Positions 32,115 through 41,562 are shown, counted from the stretch's first letter. The stretch is 64,000 nucleotides of DNA from Gemmatimonadota bacterium (GCA_009840005.1 VXOR01000061.1:1-64000), one strand, 5' to 3'. Made by a program: numbers and translations. The notes: a model not told the origin generated them from the letters alone.

Positions 32115-33574
32115 GGCCCGGCCAGTGCTTCGCCTTGGGCTTTGATTTCTTCCAAACGGCGCGATAGACTCCGCACGATATCCGGGTGCTGGCCGTACAG
32201 ATTCTCCCGCTCGGCGATATCGTCTTTGAGGTTGAACAATTCCCCAGGGAAATCGTGGTCGCTATAGCCCCGTTCCGCCTTGAACCAATCCGGCTCGCGA
32301 TTGTCGTCGCCAGAAGGGGCGTCGATAAAGACCCAGTCGTCTTGGCGCAGGGCAAAGCGGCCCGCACAACTGTGATGCACGGCTGAGCGGCGCACTGGCG
32401 CGTCAACCTGACCCTGCAACAAGGGCAAGATGCTAATGCTGTCCTCGGCCGCCCCCGAGGGCAACTGAACCCCAGTCAACTCGGCGCAAGTGGCCATAAA
32501 ATCGCCCAACAAAGCAAGCTGGTCGCAGACCGATCCGGCCGGCGTGACCCCGGGCCAGCGAGCGACAAAGGGCACGCGGTGGCCACCTTCCCAAGTGTCG
32601 CGCTTGGCACCGCGCAAATGGGCCATGCTGTAGTGGCCGAATTGACGCACGTGCTCGTAGCAGCCGCCAGCCGCAGCCGGGCTGCACTCGGGGCCGTTGT
32701 CGCTAGTGAAGATGAGCAGCGTGTCGTCGGCCAGCCCCTGCTCGTCGAGCGCGGCCATAATCTCCCCAACTACCCAATCGACTTCGCAGACAAAATCGCC
32801 GTATAGACCCGCTCCGCTACGACCGATAAAGTCCTCGTTGGGAACAATCGGCGTGTGTGGCGAGGTCAGCGGCAAGTAGAGGAAAAAGGGATCGGAGTTA
32901 GCTTCGGCGATGTAGGCGCGGGCACGGCGGACGAATTCGGGGACCATGTCCTCCAATTTCCAGCCCGGTTTCATGGCCCCAGGCAGGCCGAACATCTCCT
33001 CGGGCTTTTGCTCGGTCGGGGCCGCGGCCAGCCGGTCCTGTTCAAACCAAGTGTAGGGCGGGAAATTCGGCACATCGACGCCAAAGTAGTAGTCAAAGCC
33101 GCAGGCTAGGGGACCGCCGCCGATGGGTTGGCTATAGTCGATATTGCGCTCTAGGGCTTGGCGCTGCTCGCGGTCGAGGAGGCCAATGGGCGCGTCGCCG
33201 CAGGCCGGTTTGCCGTCCTTGGTCACCCATTCCCAGCCGAGGTGCCACTTGCCGATGCAGGCGGTGCGGTAGCCCTGCTGGCGCAGCAGCTTGGCCACGG
33301 TGGGACGGTCGGCTTCTATCAAGGGCGGATCCCAAGGCCACAGCACGCTGCTTTTGAGCGGAGTGCGCCAGCAATAGCGGCCGGTGAGCAGGGCGTAGCG
33401 GCTGGGCGAGCAGACGCTGGAGGAGGCGTGAGCGTCGGTAAAGCGCATCCCCTGAGCGGCGAGGCGGTCGAGGTGGGGCGTGGGAATTTTGCAGCCGGAG
33501 TTGTTGCATCCCATATCGCCGTATCCCATGTCGTCGGCGAGAATGTAGATGATGTTGGGCTTTTGCCGGGGCAT
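32084..33574 (-). CDS. Sulfatase (arylsulfatase family, formylglycine-dependent)
   Basis: A 496-residue sulfatase. DD14-15 in YILADDMGYGD is a metal site, and the CSPSR motif (C55, in SSVCSPSRYALLTGRYC) is the consensus for conversion of Cys to formylglycine. Later come FTSDNGPEC and a lysine-containing RGAKRDTWEGGHRVPF. All core residues are present. Substrate class (carbohydrate sulfate or aryl sulfate) is not determined, but with a glycoside-hydrolase-like neighbour a sulfated polysaccharide is plausible. No N-terminal signal peptide is evident, so it is likely cytoplasmic unless the start is mis-set. No anaerobic sulfatase-maturating enzyme or FGE is seen nearby. Confidence 0.88.
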   Translation of the reverse strand: MPRQKPNIIYILADDMGYGDMGCNNSGCKIPTPHLDRLAAQGMRFTDAHASSSVCSPSRYALLTGRYCWRTPLKSSVLWPWDPPLIEADRPTVAKLLRQQGYRTACIGKWHLGWEWVTKDGKPACGDAPIGLLDREQRQALERNIDYSQPIGGGPLACGFDYYFGVDVPNFPPYTWFEQDRLAAAPTEQKPEEMFGLPGAMKPGWKLEDMVPEFVRRARAYIAEANSDPFFLYLPLTSPHTPIVPNEDFIGRSGAGLYGDFVCEVDWVVGEIMAALDEQGLADDTLLIFTSDNGPECSPAAAGGCYEHVRQFGHYSMAHLRGAKRDTWEGGHRVPFVARWPGVTPAGSVCDQLALLGDFMATCAELTGVQLPSGAAEDSISILPLLQGQVDAPVRRSAVHHSCAGRFALRQDDWVFIDAPSGDDNREPDWFKAERGYSDHDFPGELFNLKDDIAERENLYGQHPDIVRSLSRRLEEIKAQGEALAGPYDETLEESE

Positions 33575-33765
33575 GGCCGGTCCTTTCTTTTAGATGGAAA
33601 TCGTTACTGATAAGCTAAACACTCGATCGACGTCTCCGTTTGGCTTTGGGACTATTGACAAGCTGCGGCTGGAAAACCTAGGTTGGGGCAAAGATAGGTT
33701 AGGGCTTGGCCTCCACAAAATCCCCTTACTCAGCCCACCGAGCAACTGCAATCTAGGCATCCGGC

Positions 33766-35760
33766 TTGAAAAAAGAAATCCCCGCCAGTCTGCGGGCCCG
33801 TCTCGCCGAACGCGCCGCGCCCCGAGCTAGAGAACGCCCCGACGCCCACATCACTTTCCGCGGCCTGTTTCTCGGTGCCCTGCTGTGCGTTGCCATCGCC
33901 TTAGGCGTGCCCCATACCACCATGCTAATCAAGGGTACGCCCATGGGCTTTTCCTCATCGACCCCGGCGGCGTACTGCCTGCTTTTTTTTCTGCTGATCA
34001 CCGTCCACGTGGCACTGGCCCTGCCCAAGCGGCAATGGGGTCTGCAATGGGGCGAACTGGTCACCATCGCCATTATGATGATGGTCGCCGCGGCCATCCC
34101 CTCCCGGGGCGTGACCGGCATGCTCCTGCCCATGATCACCGGAACCTACTACTACGCCTCAGCCGAGAACAAATGGGCCGAAGTCGTCCATCCCCATCTC
34201 ACCGAATGGATGCTGATGGGCGACCCCGAGGCCGTGCGCGGTTTCTACGAAGGCAGTATCGGCGCCACGGCCATCCCCTGGGCCAGTTGGTTGCCTCCCT
34301 TGGGCTACTGGCTGCTGTTCTACGCCGCCTTGTACCTCACCCTCATCTCCATTGCCGTGATCCTGCGCCGCCAGTGGGTCGAACACGAGCGCCTAGCCTA
34401 CCCTCTCGCCCAAGTGGCTCTAGCCATGATCGAGGACGAGGGCCGATCCTCCCTGCTCAAGCCCTTTTTTAAAAGCAGGCTCATGTGGCTCGGCTTTGCC
34501 ATCCCCTTCTTGGTCGGCAGCCTCAATGCCCTGCACCACTATTTCCCCTCCGTGGCCCAGATCAACCTGAAGACCAGCGTGTCCTTCCTCGGCACCAATC
34601 TGCCGGTCAACCTCAATTTCCTCATGCTGGGCTTCTCCTTCCTCATCAATTCCACCCTTTCGCTCAGCCTGTGGTTCTTCCTCCTAATCTACACGCTGCA
34701 ACAACACGTCCTCGGCCTGTTGGGCATCGACACTCTGCAGGCCACCCTCGGCCCCTGGAGCACTCCAGTGACCGGCCACCAGATGATGGGAGCTCTGATT
34801 GTAATGGTGGGGGCGGGCCTGTGGGTGGGGCGGCACCACCTAGCCGAGGTGTGGCGTCAAGCCGTGTCCAAGAAGGCCCCGGACGACGATGCCGATGAGA
34901 TCATGTCCTACCGCAGCGCCCTGTTGGGGCTTCTCATCGGCACCGCGGGCATGACCCTCTGGCTGTGGCAAAGCGGCATTCCCGCTTGGATCGCGCCGCT
35001 GTTCGTCTTTGCGGCCCTCGTCATCTTCATCGGCCTGACGCGCGCCATTGTCGAGGCCGGCATCCCCACCTTGAGCCCGGCCATGGTGCCCCTCGGTTTC
35101 GTGGTTTCCGGGGTAGGCGTCCCGGCCCTCGGGGCCAAGGGCATGGTGGCCGCGGCCTACTCCCTCATCTGGGTCGGCGAATTGCTGGTCTTTATGATGG
35201 CGCCCCTGTCCAACAGCCTGCGCCTGACCAGCGAGACCACGGGCAACCGGCGCCGGCTCCTGTGGGGCATTGCCGGGGCCATGTTCATCACCTTGGCCGT
35301 CTCCATCTACTACACCCTCCACCTAGCCTATGACTACGGCGGGGTCAATCTCCACAACCAGTTCTTCGGCCAGGGCTTCCCGAGCTATCCCTCCAGATTC
35401 GCCCTGCGCAAATTGAGCGAGCCGTCCGGAGTCAGCGTCGATGGCTGGCTCTGGACCTTGAGCGGCGGCCTAGTCATGGCCCTCCTCATGATCGCCCGCC
35501 AGCGCCTGATGTGGTGGCCCTTCCACCCGCTGGGCTTTGCCGTCAGCGCCGGGTGGACCATGCGCTACATCTGGTTCTCCATCTTTTTGGCCTGGCTGAT
35601 CAAACTCGTCATCCTGCGCTACGGCGGCGTCGGTCTATACCACAAAATCCGCCCCTTTTTTCTCGGCCTGATCGCCGGTCAATTCGCCACCGGAGGTCTG
35701 TGGCTGGTCATCGACGCGTTTACCGGCACAGTGGGCAATGTCATTCCGGTGATGTACTGA
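33766..35760 (+). CDS. DUF6785/DUF6784 multi-pass membrane protein
   Basis: A 664-residue integral membrane protein with about 14 predicted helices. It has the DUF6785 N-terminal region (ITFRGLFLGALLCVAIALGVPHTTMLIKGTPMGFSSSTPAAY) and C-terminal MWWPFHPLGFAVS...WMTMRYIWFS-type motif (family DUF6784). These proteins are found in Planctomycetes, Latescibacteria and Poribacteria next to PhyH, sialidase and aldolase genes and probably are transporters, but no substrate is known. The only in-frame start after a TAG at 33754 is TTG 33766. A second paralogue is at 47562-49658; comparing the two reveals a repeat insertion in that one. Confidence 0.8.
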   Translation: MKKEIPASLRARLAERAAPRARERPDAHITFRGLFLGALLCVAIALGVPHTTMLIKGTPMGFSSSTPAAYCLLFFLLITVHVALALPKRQWGLQWGELVTIAIMMMVAAAIPSRGVTGMLLPMITGTYYYASAENKWAEVVHPHLTEWMLMGDPEAVRGFYEGSIGATAIPWASWLPPLGYWLLFYAALYLTLISIAVILRRQWVEHERLAYPLAQVALAMIEDEGRSSLLKPFFKSRLMWLGFAIPFLVGSLNALHHYFPSVAQINLKTSVSFLGTNLPVNLNFLMLGFSFLINSTLSLSLWFFLLIYTLQQHVLGLLGIDTLQATLGPWSTPVTGHQMMGALIVMVGAGLWVGRHHLAEVWRQAVSKKAPDDDADEIMSYRSALLGLLIGTAGMTLWLWQSGIPAWIAPLFVFAALVIFIGLTRAIVEAGIPTLSPAMVPLGFVVSGVGVPALGAKGMVAAAYSLIWVGELLVFMMAPLSNSLRLTSETTGNRRRLLWGIAGAMFITLAVSIYYTLHLAYDYGGVNLHNQFFGQGFPSYPSRFALRKLSEPSGVSVDGWLWTLSGGLVMALLMIARQRLMWWPFHPLGFAVSAGWTMRYIWFSIFLAWLIKLVILRYGGVGLYHKIRPFFLGLIAGQFATGGLWLVIDAFTGTVGNVIPVMY

Positions 35761-36772
35761 CTTCCAATTCCATTACAATCCACGTCGGCGCAAAGCGAGC
35801 CAAGCGCAAACAGCCGTAGCGCTCGGCCTCGTATAGACACAAAACCTGTCCGTCGGGAGCCACGGCCAAATCGGAGTACGCCGCCGCACCCGGCTCAAGT
35901 ACTCGCGCTATGGGCCAACTGTGCCCTTGGTCTTCGCTCAGCCGCAAGGTCAACTCGGCGCGCTCGTCGGGCTTGCTGGGATGCGCCGTTAAGATGCGCC
36001 CATCGTCGAGACGCACAATGCTGCCCTGGCAGGAGGGTTCGGGCAGGGCCGGCTCGTAGGCAACCGCAGACCAAGTTGCGCCGCCATCGCGGCTACGCGA
36101 CCAGCCCCGGCAGCGGCGTTCATTGCGACTGCGTAGCGTCATGTACAGAGAGCCATCAGCCGTTTCCACAGCCTCGCATTCGTCCGAGGCGTCGTGGGTC
36201 AATTTGTCTCCAACCTGCCAAGTGTGGCCGCCGTCGTCGCTGTAAAAAGCGATGGAAGACTGCACTTGTCCCCAAGTCGGCGGCGGCTGACGCCAAGTGG
36301 CCGGGCCGGGGCTTTCATCGACCCAAGAGGGCACGAGCAAGCGACCGCTTTGCAGTTGAATGCCGTGGCCGGGGCCCGTGCCGAGGTAGGTCCACGAAGA
36401 AGCCTTCACTTGGGAGGTAATTTCCACGGGATCGGTCCAAGTCCGACCGCTGTCGGCGCTGCGGCTGACAAAGACCTCCTGATTGTCCTTGCAAAAGGGC
36501 AACAACACCGCACCTCGGTCGTGGTCAACTACGGGACAGGGATTGCCGCAGGTGCGCTCGCCGTCGGCGATGATCCGCTGGCGAGGTTCCCAAGTGCGCC
36601 CGCCGTCCGTGCTGCGGCGCAGGAGAATGTCGATTTGATCGTCGTCGCGGCCAGTGTGGCGGCGCGCTTCGCAAAAGGCCAGCACTGCCCCGTTTGGCGC
36701 TACGGCCAAGGCGGGGATGCGATAGGTGTGGTAGCCTTCTTGGCCGGAGACGAATAGGTCTTGTATTTGCAC
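35741..36772 (-). CDS. Sialidase-like BNR/Asp-box protein
   Basis: A 343-residue six-bladed beta-propeller of the exo-alpha-sialidase superfamily. Asp-boxes S-x-D-x-G-x-T-W appear as STDGGRTW, SADSGRTW, SDDGGHTW and SRDGGATW. The N-terminus has a catalytic-type arginine in YRIPALAVAPNGAVLAFCEARR, and ECEAVETADGSLYMTLRSR holds another. Whether it removes sialic acids or binds another sugar cannot be told. It overlaps the convergent DUF6785 gene by 20 bp and lies upstream of the PhyH/mannonate dehydratase genes on the same strand. Confidence 0.82.
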   Translation of the reverse strand: MQIQDLFVSGQEGYHTYRIPALAVAPNGAVLAFCEARRHTGRDDDQIDILLRRSTDGGRTWEPRQRIIADGERTCGNPCPVVDHDRGAVLLPFCKDNQEVFVSRSADSGRTWTDPVEITSQVKASSWTYLGTGPGHGIQLQSGRLLVPSWVDESPGPATWRQPPPTWGQVQSSIAFYSDDGGHTWQVGDKLTHDASDECEAVETADGSLYMTLRSRNERRCRGWSRSRDGGATWSAVAYEPALPEPSCQGSIVRLDDGRILTAHPSKPDERAELTLRLSEDQGHSWPIARVLEPGAAAYSDLAVAPDGQVLCLYEAERYGCLRLARFAPTWIVMELEVSTSPE

Positions 36773-36808
36773 GGTTCGCTCCTGTGGAAAGGGCTTCAGG
36801 CGCTGTAG

Positions 36809-37639
36809 TTAGGTGAGCTTATCCAGCACGTGTTCCTCGTAGTACTCCGAGGAAAAACCAGCCTCGGCGTAGGCTCGGGTGGCCGCGGACCACTGGCTGT
36901 AAAAGGTGCGTTGCTCGGGGTCGGGATGTTCGGCCAAGCGCTTAGGTAAGAGCACCCAATTGGTCAGAGGCTGACTGGCGGCACGGCTGTAGTAATGGTG
37001 CAAGGTGCGCCGGGCGCAGGCGCGTTGTCCGGGCAGGCGGGTGTGAAAAATGGCAATGTCGTACAAGACCAAAGTGCCGGCCGGGCCGCGGATGGGTACT
37101 TCCGCATAGGCATCGCCTAGCTGGGCGCGGGCCTCCTCCAACGTCTCGTAAGGACCACTATTGGGCACGACGCAAAAGCAGGGATCGCTGGCCCCCACGT
37201 CACTCAAGTAGTGTATGGCGCAGACGTAGGTGCATTCGTAGGGGCGCTCAGGCTCGGTCTGGGTCGTAGGTTGGTAGGGCCGGTCGCGATGGAAGCGCAT
37301 CTCGCCGTCGCCTTTGCCAGCGGGCACGTCGCGGAAATCGAATTGGGCAAAGCGAGGTTGGGGAGCCATGATGGTCTGCACTAGATCGTATGAAACTGTC
37401 GGCTGGATAAAGCGGTCCAATTCGGGGTGGTGAACCAAGATTTGCCCGTGTGAAAAGACGCCCAAGCGATCGGGGCCCCATTCGCGGGGGATTTCCCCTT
37501 TGGAGCGATCGACAAAGGCGTTGAGAGTGCAGATGTCGTCGGCTGGTAAGCCGTCGGCGACTACGACGTACTTATACTGCTGAAAAAAATCGAGTATGTC
37601 TTCCTTGTTGTCGGGGGCGAAAATGGGAGGCTGTGCCAT
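36809..37639 (-). CDS. Phytanoyl-CoA dioxygenase-like protein (PhyH)
   Basis: A 276-residue Fe(II)/2-oxoglutarate dioxygenase. The iron triad is HxD in MRFHRDRPY (H117, D119) and a distal His in LVLYDIAIFHTRLPG (about 200-214), with the 2-oxoglutarate Arg likely in RACARRTLHHYY. The N-terminus (FFQQYKYVVVADGLP) is usual for PhyH. It sits 3 bp from the mannonate dehydratase gene, so both may process the same sugar-acid or related substrate. Start ATG confirmed by the reading frame only. Confidence 0.82.
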   Translation of the reverse strand: MAQPPIFAPDNKEDILDFFQQYKYVVVADGLPADDICTLNAFVDRSKGEIPREWGPDRLGVFSHGQILVHHPELDRFIQPTVSYDLVQTIMAPQPRFAQFDFRDVPAGKGDGEMRFHRDRPYQPTTQTEPERPYECTYVCAIHYLSDVGASDPCFCVVPNSGPYETLEEARAQLGDAYAEVPIRGPAGTLVLYDIAIFHTRLPGQRACARRTLHHYYSRAASQPLTNWVLLPKRLAEHPDPEQRTFYSQWSAATRAYAEAGFSSEYYEEHVLDKLT

Positions 37640-37642
37640 GCA

Positions 37643-38626
37643 TTAGACCTCCTCCACCGCCTGCAAGGCCGCGTGGATATAACCAAAGGTATAGGCAAAC
37701 CCGACTTTGCCCGGCTCAGGGCCGCTGATCCCAGGAACGTGGTCCGGCATGATCATGTACTCGTAGCCGATCTCCTTGTACACCTTCAGCGCCCGGATCA
37801 TATTGACATCGCCTTCGTCGGGAAAGACCTCGACGAAGTTCCCCAAGCCCCCTTTGATATTGCGGAAGTGGACGTTGAAAATTTTCTTGCGCTCGCCGAA
37901 GTAGCGAATAACAGCAAAAATTTCCTCCGCCGGATTGGCCAGCGCCTCGGACATGCAGCCCTGGCAAAAATTCAAGCCGTTGTACGGACTGTCGTAGAGC
38001 GCGATGAGCTTTTTGAAGCCCTCGACCATCCCCAAGGGACGCGCCACACCCCGATACGTATTGCCCACGCCAATGCCCGGGTCGGATGGATGACAGGCCA
38101 TTTGGACTTTGTACTCTTCGGCTACGGGTATGATCTCCTGCAGCCAGTGGTCAATGCGCTCCCACATCTCGTCTTCATCGGCCGGCCCGTCTTCAAACTC
38201 GCCCAGCGACTGATCCAATTTGTCCAACTCAAAGGTCGATACCGTGGCTCCCCCGCGCCCCGTCTTCGAGGGCGTCCGCAGGTGGCCCAAGATGGTGATA
38301 TTGTAGTTGAGGCCGCGGATGCCGGCCTCGCCCGCCATCCGCACCGTCTCTTTCATCCAGTCGAGCTGGCGGTCGCGCTCGACGCTCGGTTTGAGAAAAA
38401 TCGCCCCCGCCTCGTTTTGGTAGGCGCTGCGCGAGCCCAAAGGGATGTGGATCATCTCCATGCTGATGTCGTGTTTAGCCCACCGCTCCTTCATCTGCTG
38501 CAGCATCTCTGTGCTCCATTCCCGCCACGGCGCGGCAGGAGTCTGATCGACGTTTTTGATGCCGAGTTGCGACAAGACCTTCATTTCTTCGTCGGTCTGT
38601 TCCCCAAATTGCGATCCAATGTACAT
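37643..38626 (-). CDS. Mannonate dehydratase (UxuA-like, TIM barrel)
   Basis: Likely dehydrates D-mannonate to 2-keto-3-deoxygluconate in hexuronate catabolism, or acts on a related sugar acid. The 327-residue TIM barrel has LGIKNVDQTPAAPW, GLNYNITILGHLRTP, VQMACHPSDPG (metal-binding His region, about 186-196), CQGCMSEAL and VHFRNIKGG, followed by EIGYEYMIMPDHVPG. The metal and substrate residues Cys, His and Asp of UxuA are present. It is directly coupled to the PhyH gene downstream (3 bp). A KDG kinase is not visible in the window. Some homologues act on other substrates. Confidence 0.82.
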   Translation of the reverse strand: MYIGSQFGEQTDEEMKVLSQLGIKNVDQTPAAPWREWSTEMLQQMKERWAKHDISMEMIHIPLGSRSAYQNEAGAIFLKPSVERDRQLDWMKETVRMAGEAGIRGLNYNITILGHLRTPSKTGRGGATVSTFELDKLDQSLGEFEDGPADEDEMWERIDHWLQEIIPVAEEYKVQMACHPSDPGIGVGNTYRGVARPLGMVEGFKKLIALYDSPYNGLNFCQGCMSEALANPAEEIFAVIRYFGERKKIFNVHFRNIKGGLGNFVEVFPDEGDVNMIRALKVYKEIGYEYMIMPDHVPGISGPEPGKVGFAYTFGYIHAALQAVEEV

Positions 38627-38654
38627 AGCGTATCCTCCGAATGATTGATTTAGT

Positions 38655-38804
38655 AACCGATGTTACGCATAGGCATCTGGGTATAAGATGCTTCGACTCC
38701 GCTTCGCTGCGCTCAGCATGACGCAGGGAAGCAGCAAACTAGCACTTGTCATGCTGAGCATAGCGAAGCATCCCATACCTTAGGGGCCTGTGCGTAACAT
38801 CAGG
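38655..38804. repeat. MITE-like palindromic element, second copy
   Basis: CCGATGTTACGC (38657-38668) and GCGTAACATCAGG (38792-38804) match the ends of the element at 82-210. The interior is a nested long palindrome: AAGATGCTTCGACTCCG at the left and CGAAGCATCCC at the right, with GCTCAGCATGAC and GTCATGCTGAGC arms. The element is 150 bp and contains no gene; it separates the mannonate dehydratase and HpcH aldolase genes. A related interior palindrome is at 47442-47547. Confidence 0.75.
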
Positions 38805-38843
38805 ACGATTAACATACGGCTACCGAGGTAGTGCGGCCAAAAA

Positions 38844-39581
38844 CTAGCTCGGCGCATCCCCTTGGAAAAGCGTAAACCCCATATCCAGATACTTGTCGCG
38901 GTCTTCGGGGCTAGTACCCGTTCCCATGGCCAGACTGATGCCAGTTCCAGCCAATTGCGCGGCGACATTGCGCATACAGTCATCGACCGTGCGCAGTGGA
39001 TAGTCCGGGTGATCCTCCAAGCTGAAGGAAAGGTCGTTGGGCCCAAACGTGACCACGCTCACGCCCGGCTTGGCCAATTTGCGAATGTTAGTCACCGCTT
39101 CGACGGATTCTACTTGGATCGCCAAGATCACGTAGTCATTCCACCACGCCGCATAGGCGCGTCGGTCCACCCCTTGGGTCGAGCCGCGCAGGCCGCGGCG
39201 ATGCGCGCCGCCCCAACTGCGCCGTCCGATGGGGCCGTAATAGGCATAGGCAATGGCGTCATCTACGGTCTCCGGCTCCATGACTTCGGGGATCAAAACC
39301 GCGCTGGGACCCAAGTCGAGATAGCGCCCGACCATGTAAGCCTGCCGGGTGTGTGGGATGCGCAATTGCACGTCGATGTCTAGCTCTTCGGCCGCCCGGC
39401 AGTAGGCGACCAATTGCTCTTCGCTAAAGGGGGTGTGCTGGCTGTCGATCCAGATGTAGTCGAACTGGCCGGTTGACCATATATCGGCCAACTCCTCCTT
39501 GGTCGTGGTCAGCGAGCCGCGCAAGGCGGTTAGCACTTCGCCGTCTTGCATCCGTTGTCTGAGCGTCTTCTTTTGCGCCAT
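38844..39581 (-). CDS. HpcH/HpaI-type class II aldolase/citrate lyase family protein
   Basis: Metal-dependent pyruvate aldolase, 245 residues, cleaving 2-keto-3-deoxy sugar acids or related hydroxy-keto acids. FDYIWIDSQHTPF carries the base His, QLRIPH follows, IQVESVEAVTN has the metal-binding Glu and PNDLSFSL the metal-binding Asp. The set matches HpaI/GarL. It is consistent with the neighbouring mannonate dehydratase, whose product class (2-keto-3-deoxy acid) could be cleaved by such an aldolase, although the exact pairing is inference. Starts at ATG 39581, with AGGAGT upstream. Confidence 0.85.
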   Translation of the reverse strand: MAQKKTLRQRMQDGEVLTALRGSLTTTKEELADIWSTGQFDYIWIDSQHTPFSEEQLVAYCRAAEELDIDVQLRIPHTRQAYMVGRYLDLGPSAVLIPEVMEPETVDDAIAYAYYGPIGRRSWGGAHRRGLRGSTQGVDRRAYAAWWNDYVILAIQVESVEAVTNIRKLAKPGVSVVTFGPNDLSFSLEDHPDYPLRTVDDCMRNVAAQLAGTGISLAMGTGTSPEDRDKYLDMGFTLFQGDAPS

Positions 39582-39663
39582 AATGACTCCTGTAGCCTAA
39601 TTGAATGGGAAAGAACCCGTGGTTAGATTGGATGAAACTGCAAAGGAAGGTGAAAAAATTAAC

Positions 39664-41562
39664 ATGACCGCGAAAGAGCTTTCTTCTGCCCCAGCCCAAC
39701 TAGCCTACAGCGAGCCAGAACAATTAGTACAGGACTTCGCCAGCCGGGGGCTAGTCATCCTAGCCCCAGAAAGCCTGGGCATTCCATCCGCAGTCCACGA
39801 GCGGATCTACCAGCGCGAAAAGCAGGCGGTCGGCACTGACGAGCGCGTTACGCCCGAACTCATTCCAGATGTACTCGAAGTCATCAATGCCCCTGGCGTC
39901 GTCGCAGCCTGCAACCAACTGGTCGGCGAGAACTGGGCTATTGTGCCGTTCACCCACAACGCGACCTTCACCAGCGGCGGCCGCGACCAGCACTGGCACA
40001 AGGACGACAACGGCCCGTTCAACGGCCGCAAACAGCGCCACCACCAAGCTGTGCAAATCGAAATGTTGTACTATCCGCAGGCCGTGCGTGAGGACATGGG
40101 CCCAACGGCGACCGTGCCCTATTCGCACTACTGGACCTTCAACCACGAAGAAAACCACGACAACTTCGCCGGAGCCGACCACCTCGATTTCGCCTACCAA
40201 CTCAGCGGCATGGAGGGCCAGATGGTCAGCGGCCCCGATTCCCAATACGACCCCAGCGATATCGTCCATCGCCGCACCGCGCACGATGTGCACATGCGGG
40301 AGGCAGTCACCAATCTAAAGTGGCCGCTGGTGCAGTCTTTTGAAGCGGCCCCACTGCGCGCTGGCAGCGTCGTGTTGTACTCGCACAATACCTTCCACCG
40401 GGGCAACCACCGCCGCGACGATTGGCGCACTTGGCAAGACAACCCGCGCTTCATGTGGCGCTTCTGGATCTACCGCACCACCGATCCCACCAGCGGCAAT
40501 GGCTCTCCGAGCGAAGTGCATTGGAACGAGCTTGGCATAGACCCGCTGACCCACATCGACCGCTCCGCAGCCAGCGACGACGTCACCTCGGTCTGGCGCT
40601 ATCACCACCACTGGATGCAGACGGGCCAAACGCCGCCGCCGCGCCCCGAGGCCGCCGCCCTATCGTCGTCGGACCGAGAAGCGGAGGCCGATAGCCTGTT
40701 TACCCAGCTCCTCGCCAAAGGCGAAGAAGCCGAGCCAGCGCGCATTGGCGCGGCGTACAAACTAGCCTCCATCGGCGACTCGGCACTGGCAGTGCGGCTG
40801 CTCGGTCAAGCTCTATACAACGACCGAGAGAGCGTGCGGCGGGCCGCCACCTATGGCCTAGTTGCCGTCGGCGAAGAGGCTACCGACACCTTGCTAGAAG
40901 CGGCAAATTTCCCCATCAAATGGGTCCGCAAGGCCGGTGTGTACGGCTTGGGCGATGCCAGTCCCCTCAACGACGAGGTCTTGCAGACCGTAGCGACGCG
41001 CCTGCGCGAAGATCCGTCGGTATATGTCCGGGCCGTCGCCGCTGGCACCTTGGGCTGTCTCGGCCGCCGCGCCATCGCCACCGGGGTCGGCCAAGCCCTG
41101 ATTCCCGCCTGCCTCGAAGCGCTGGTGCAGAGTCTGGGCCGCGAGAAAAACCGACTGGCCATGGACCGAGCGCAAGGGCGGAGCATAAAGTTCGTGCGGC
41201 CCACCGATGAGTGCGATGTGTGCGAGGGTGGTGGCGTCGATTTTGGCCTTGAGCAGTTCAAGCCGGTGCGCTCGGCCGTGCGCGAGAACGCGCTGTGGTC
41301 CATAGTCATCCTCTGTTCCCACGGCACCGCGATTGCCGGCCCGGCGCTAGAGCCGACCGCCCGGACCTTGCAAGAGGTCATCCGCAGCGACGAGAACGCC
41401 ATCTGCGTCGGCTTTGCCATGGATGCGCTGGGCCGCCTAGCCCATTTGCGTCCCGAAGGCGAGACCACGAACGACCTACAGGCGGAAGTTTCGGCGCTAC
41501 TCGCAGAGTCGCCCATGCGGTGTTGGGAATCCCTAACCCGCAGCGGCCTCAAGCCTAAGTAG
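39664..41562 (+). CDS. PhyH-HEAT fusion protein
   Basis: A phytanoyl-CoA dioxygenase-like domain (about 30-300 from ATG 39664) fused to HEAT-type repeats. The PhyH part has HxD-like HWHKDDNGPF, a distal His in LYSHNTFHRGNHR, and an Arg in PRFMWRFWIYR. The second half has repeated helical units (RIGAAYKLASIGDSALAVRLLGQAL, SVRRAATYGLVAVGEEA, YVRAVAAGTLGCLG, ENALWSIVILCSHG) and a small CDVCEGGG loop. The first in-frame start (TTG 39601) adds 21 poorly conserved residues. HEAT repeats generally act as binding surfaces, so this oxygenase may act on a large substrate or protein. Confidence 0.75.
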   Translation: MTAKELSSAPAQLAYSEPEQLVQDFASRGLVILAPESLGIPSAVHERIYQREKQAVGTDERVTPELIPDVLEVINAPGVVAACNQLVGENWAIVPFTHNATFTSGGRDQHWHKDDNGPFNGRKQRHHQAVQIEMLYYPQAVREDMGPTATVPYSHYWTFNHEENHDNFAGADHLDFAYQLSGMEGQMVSGPDSQYDPSDIVHRRTAHDVHMREAVTNLKWPLVQSFEAAPLRAGSVVLYSHNTFHRGNHRRDDWRTWQDNPRFMWRFWIYRTTDPTSGNGSPSEVHWNELGIDPLTHIDRSAASDDVTSVWRYHHHWMQTGQTPPPRPEAAALSSSDREAEADSLFTQLLAKGEEAEPARIGAAYKLASIGDSALAVRLLGQALYNDRESVRRAATYGLVAVGEEATDTLLEAANFPIKWVRKAGVYGLGDASPLNDEVLQTVATRLREDPSVYVRAVAAGTLGCLGRRAIATGVGQALIPACLEALVQSLGREKNRLAMDRAQGRSIKFVRPTDECDVCEGGGVDFGLEQFKPVRSAVRENALWSIVILCSHGTAIAGPALEPTARTLQEVIRSDENAICVGFAMDALGRLAHLRPEGETTNDLQAEVSALLAESPMRCWESLTRSGLKPK

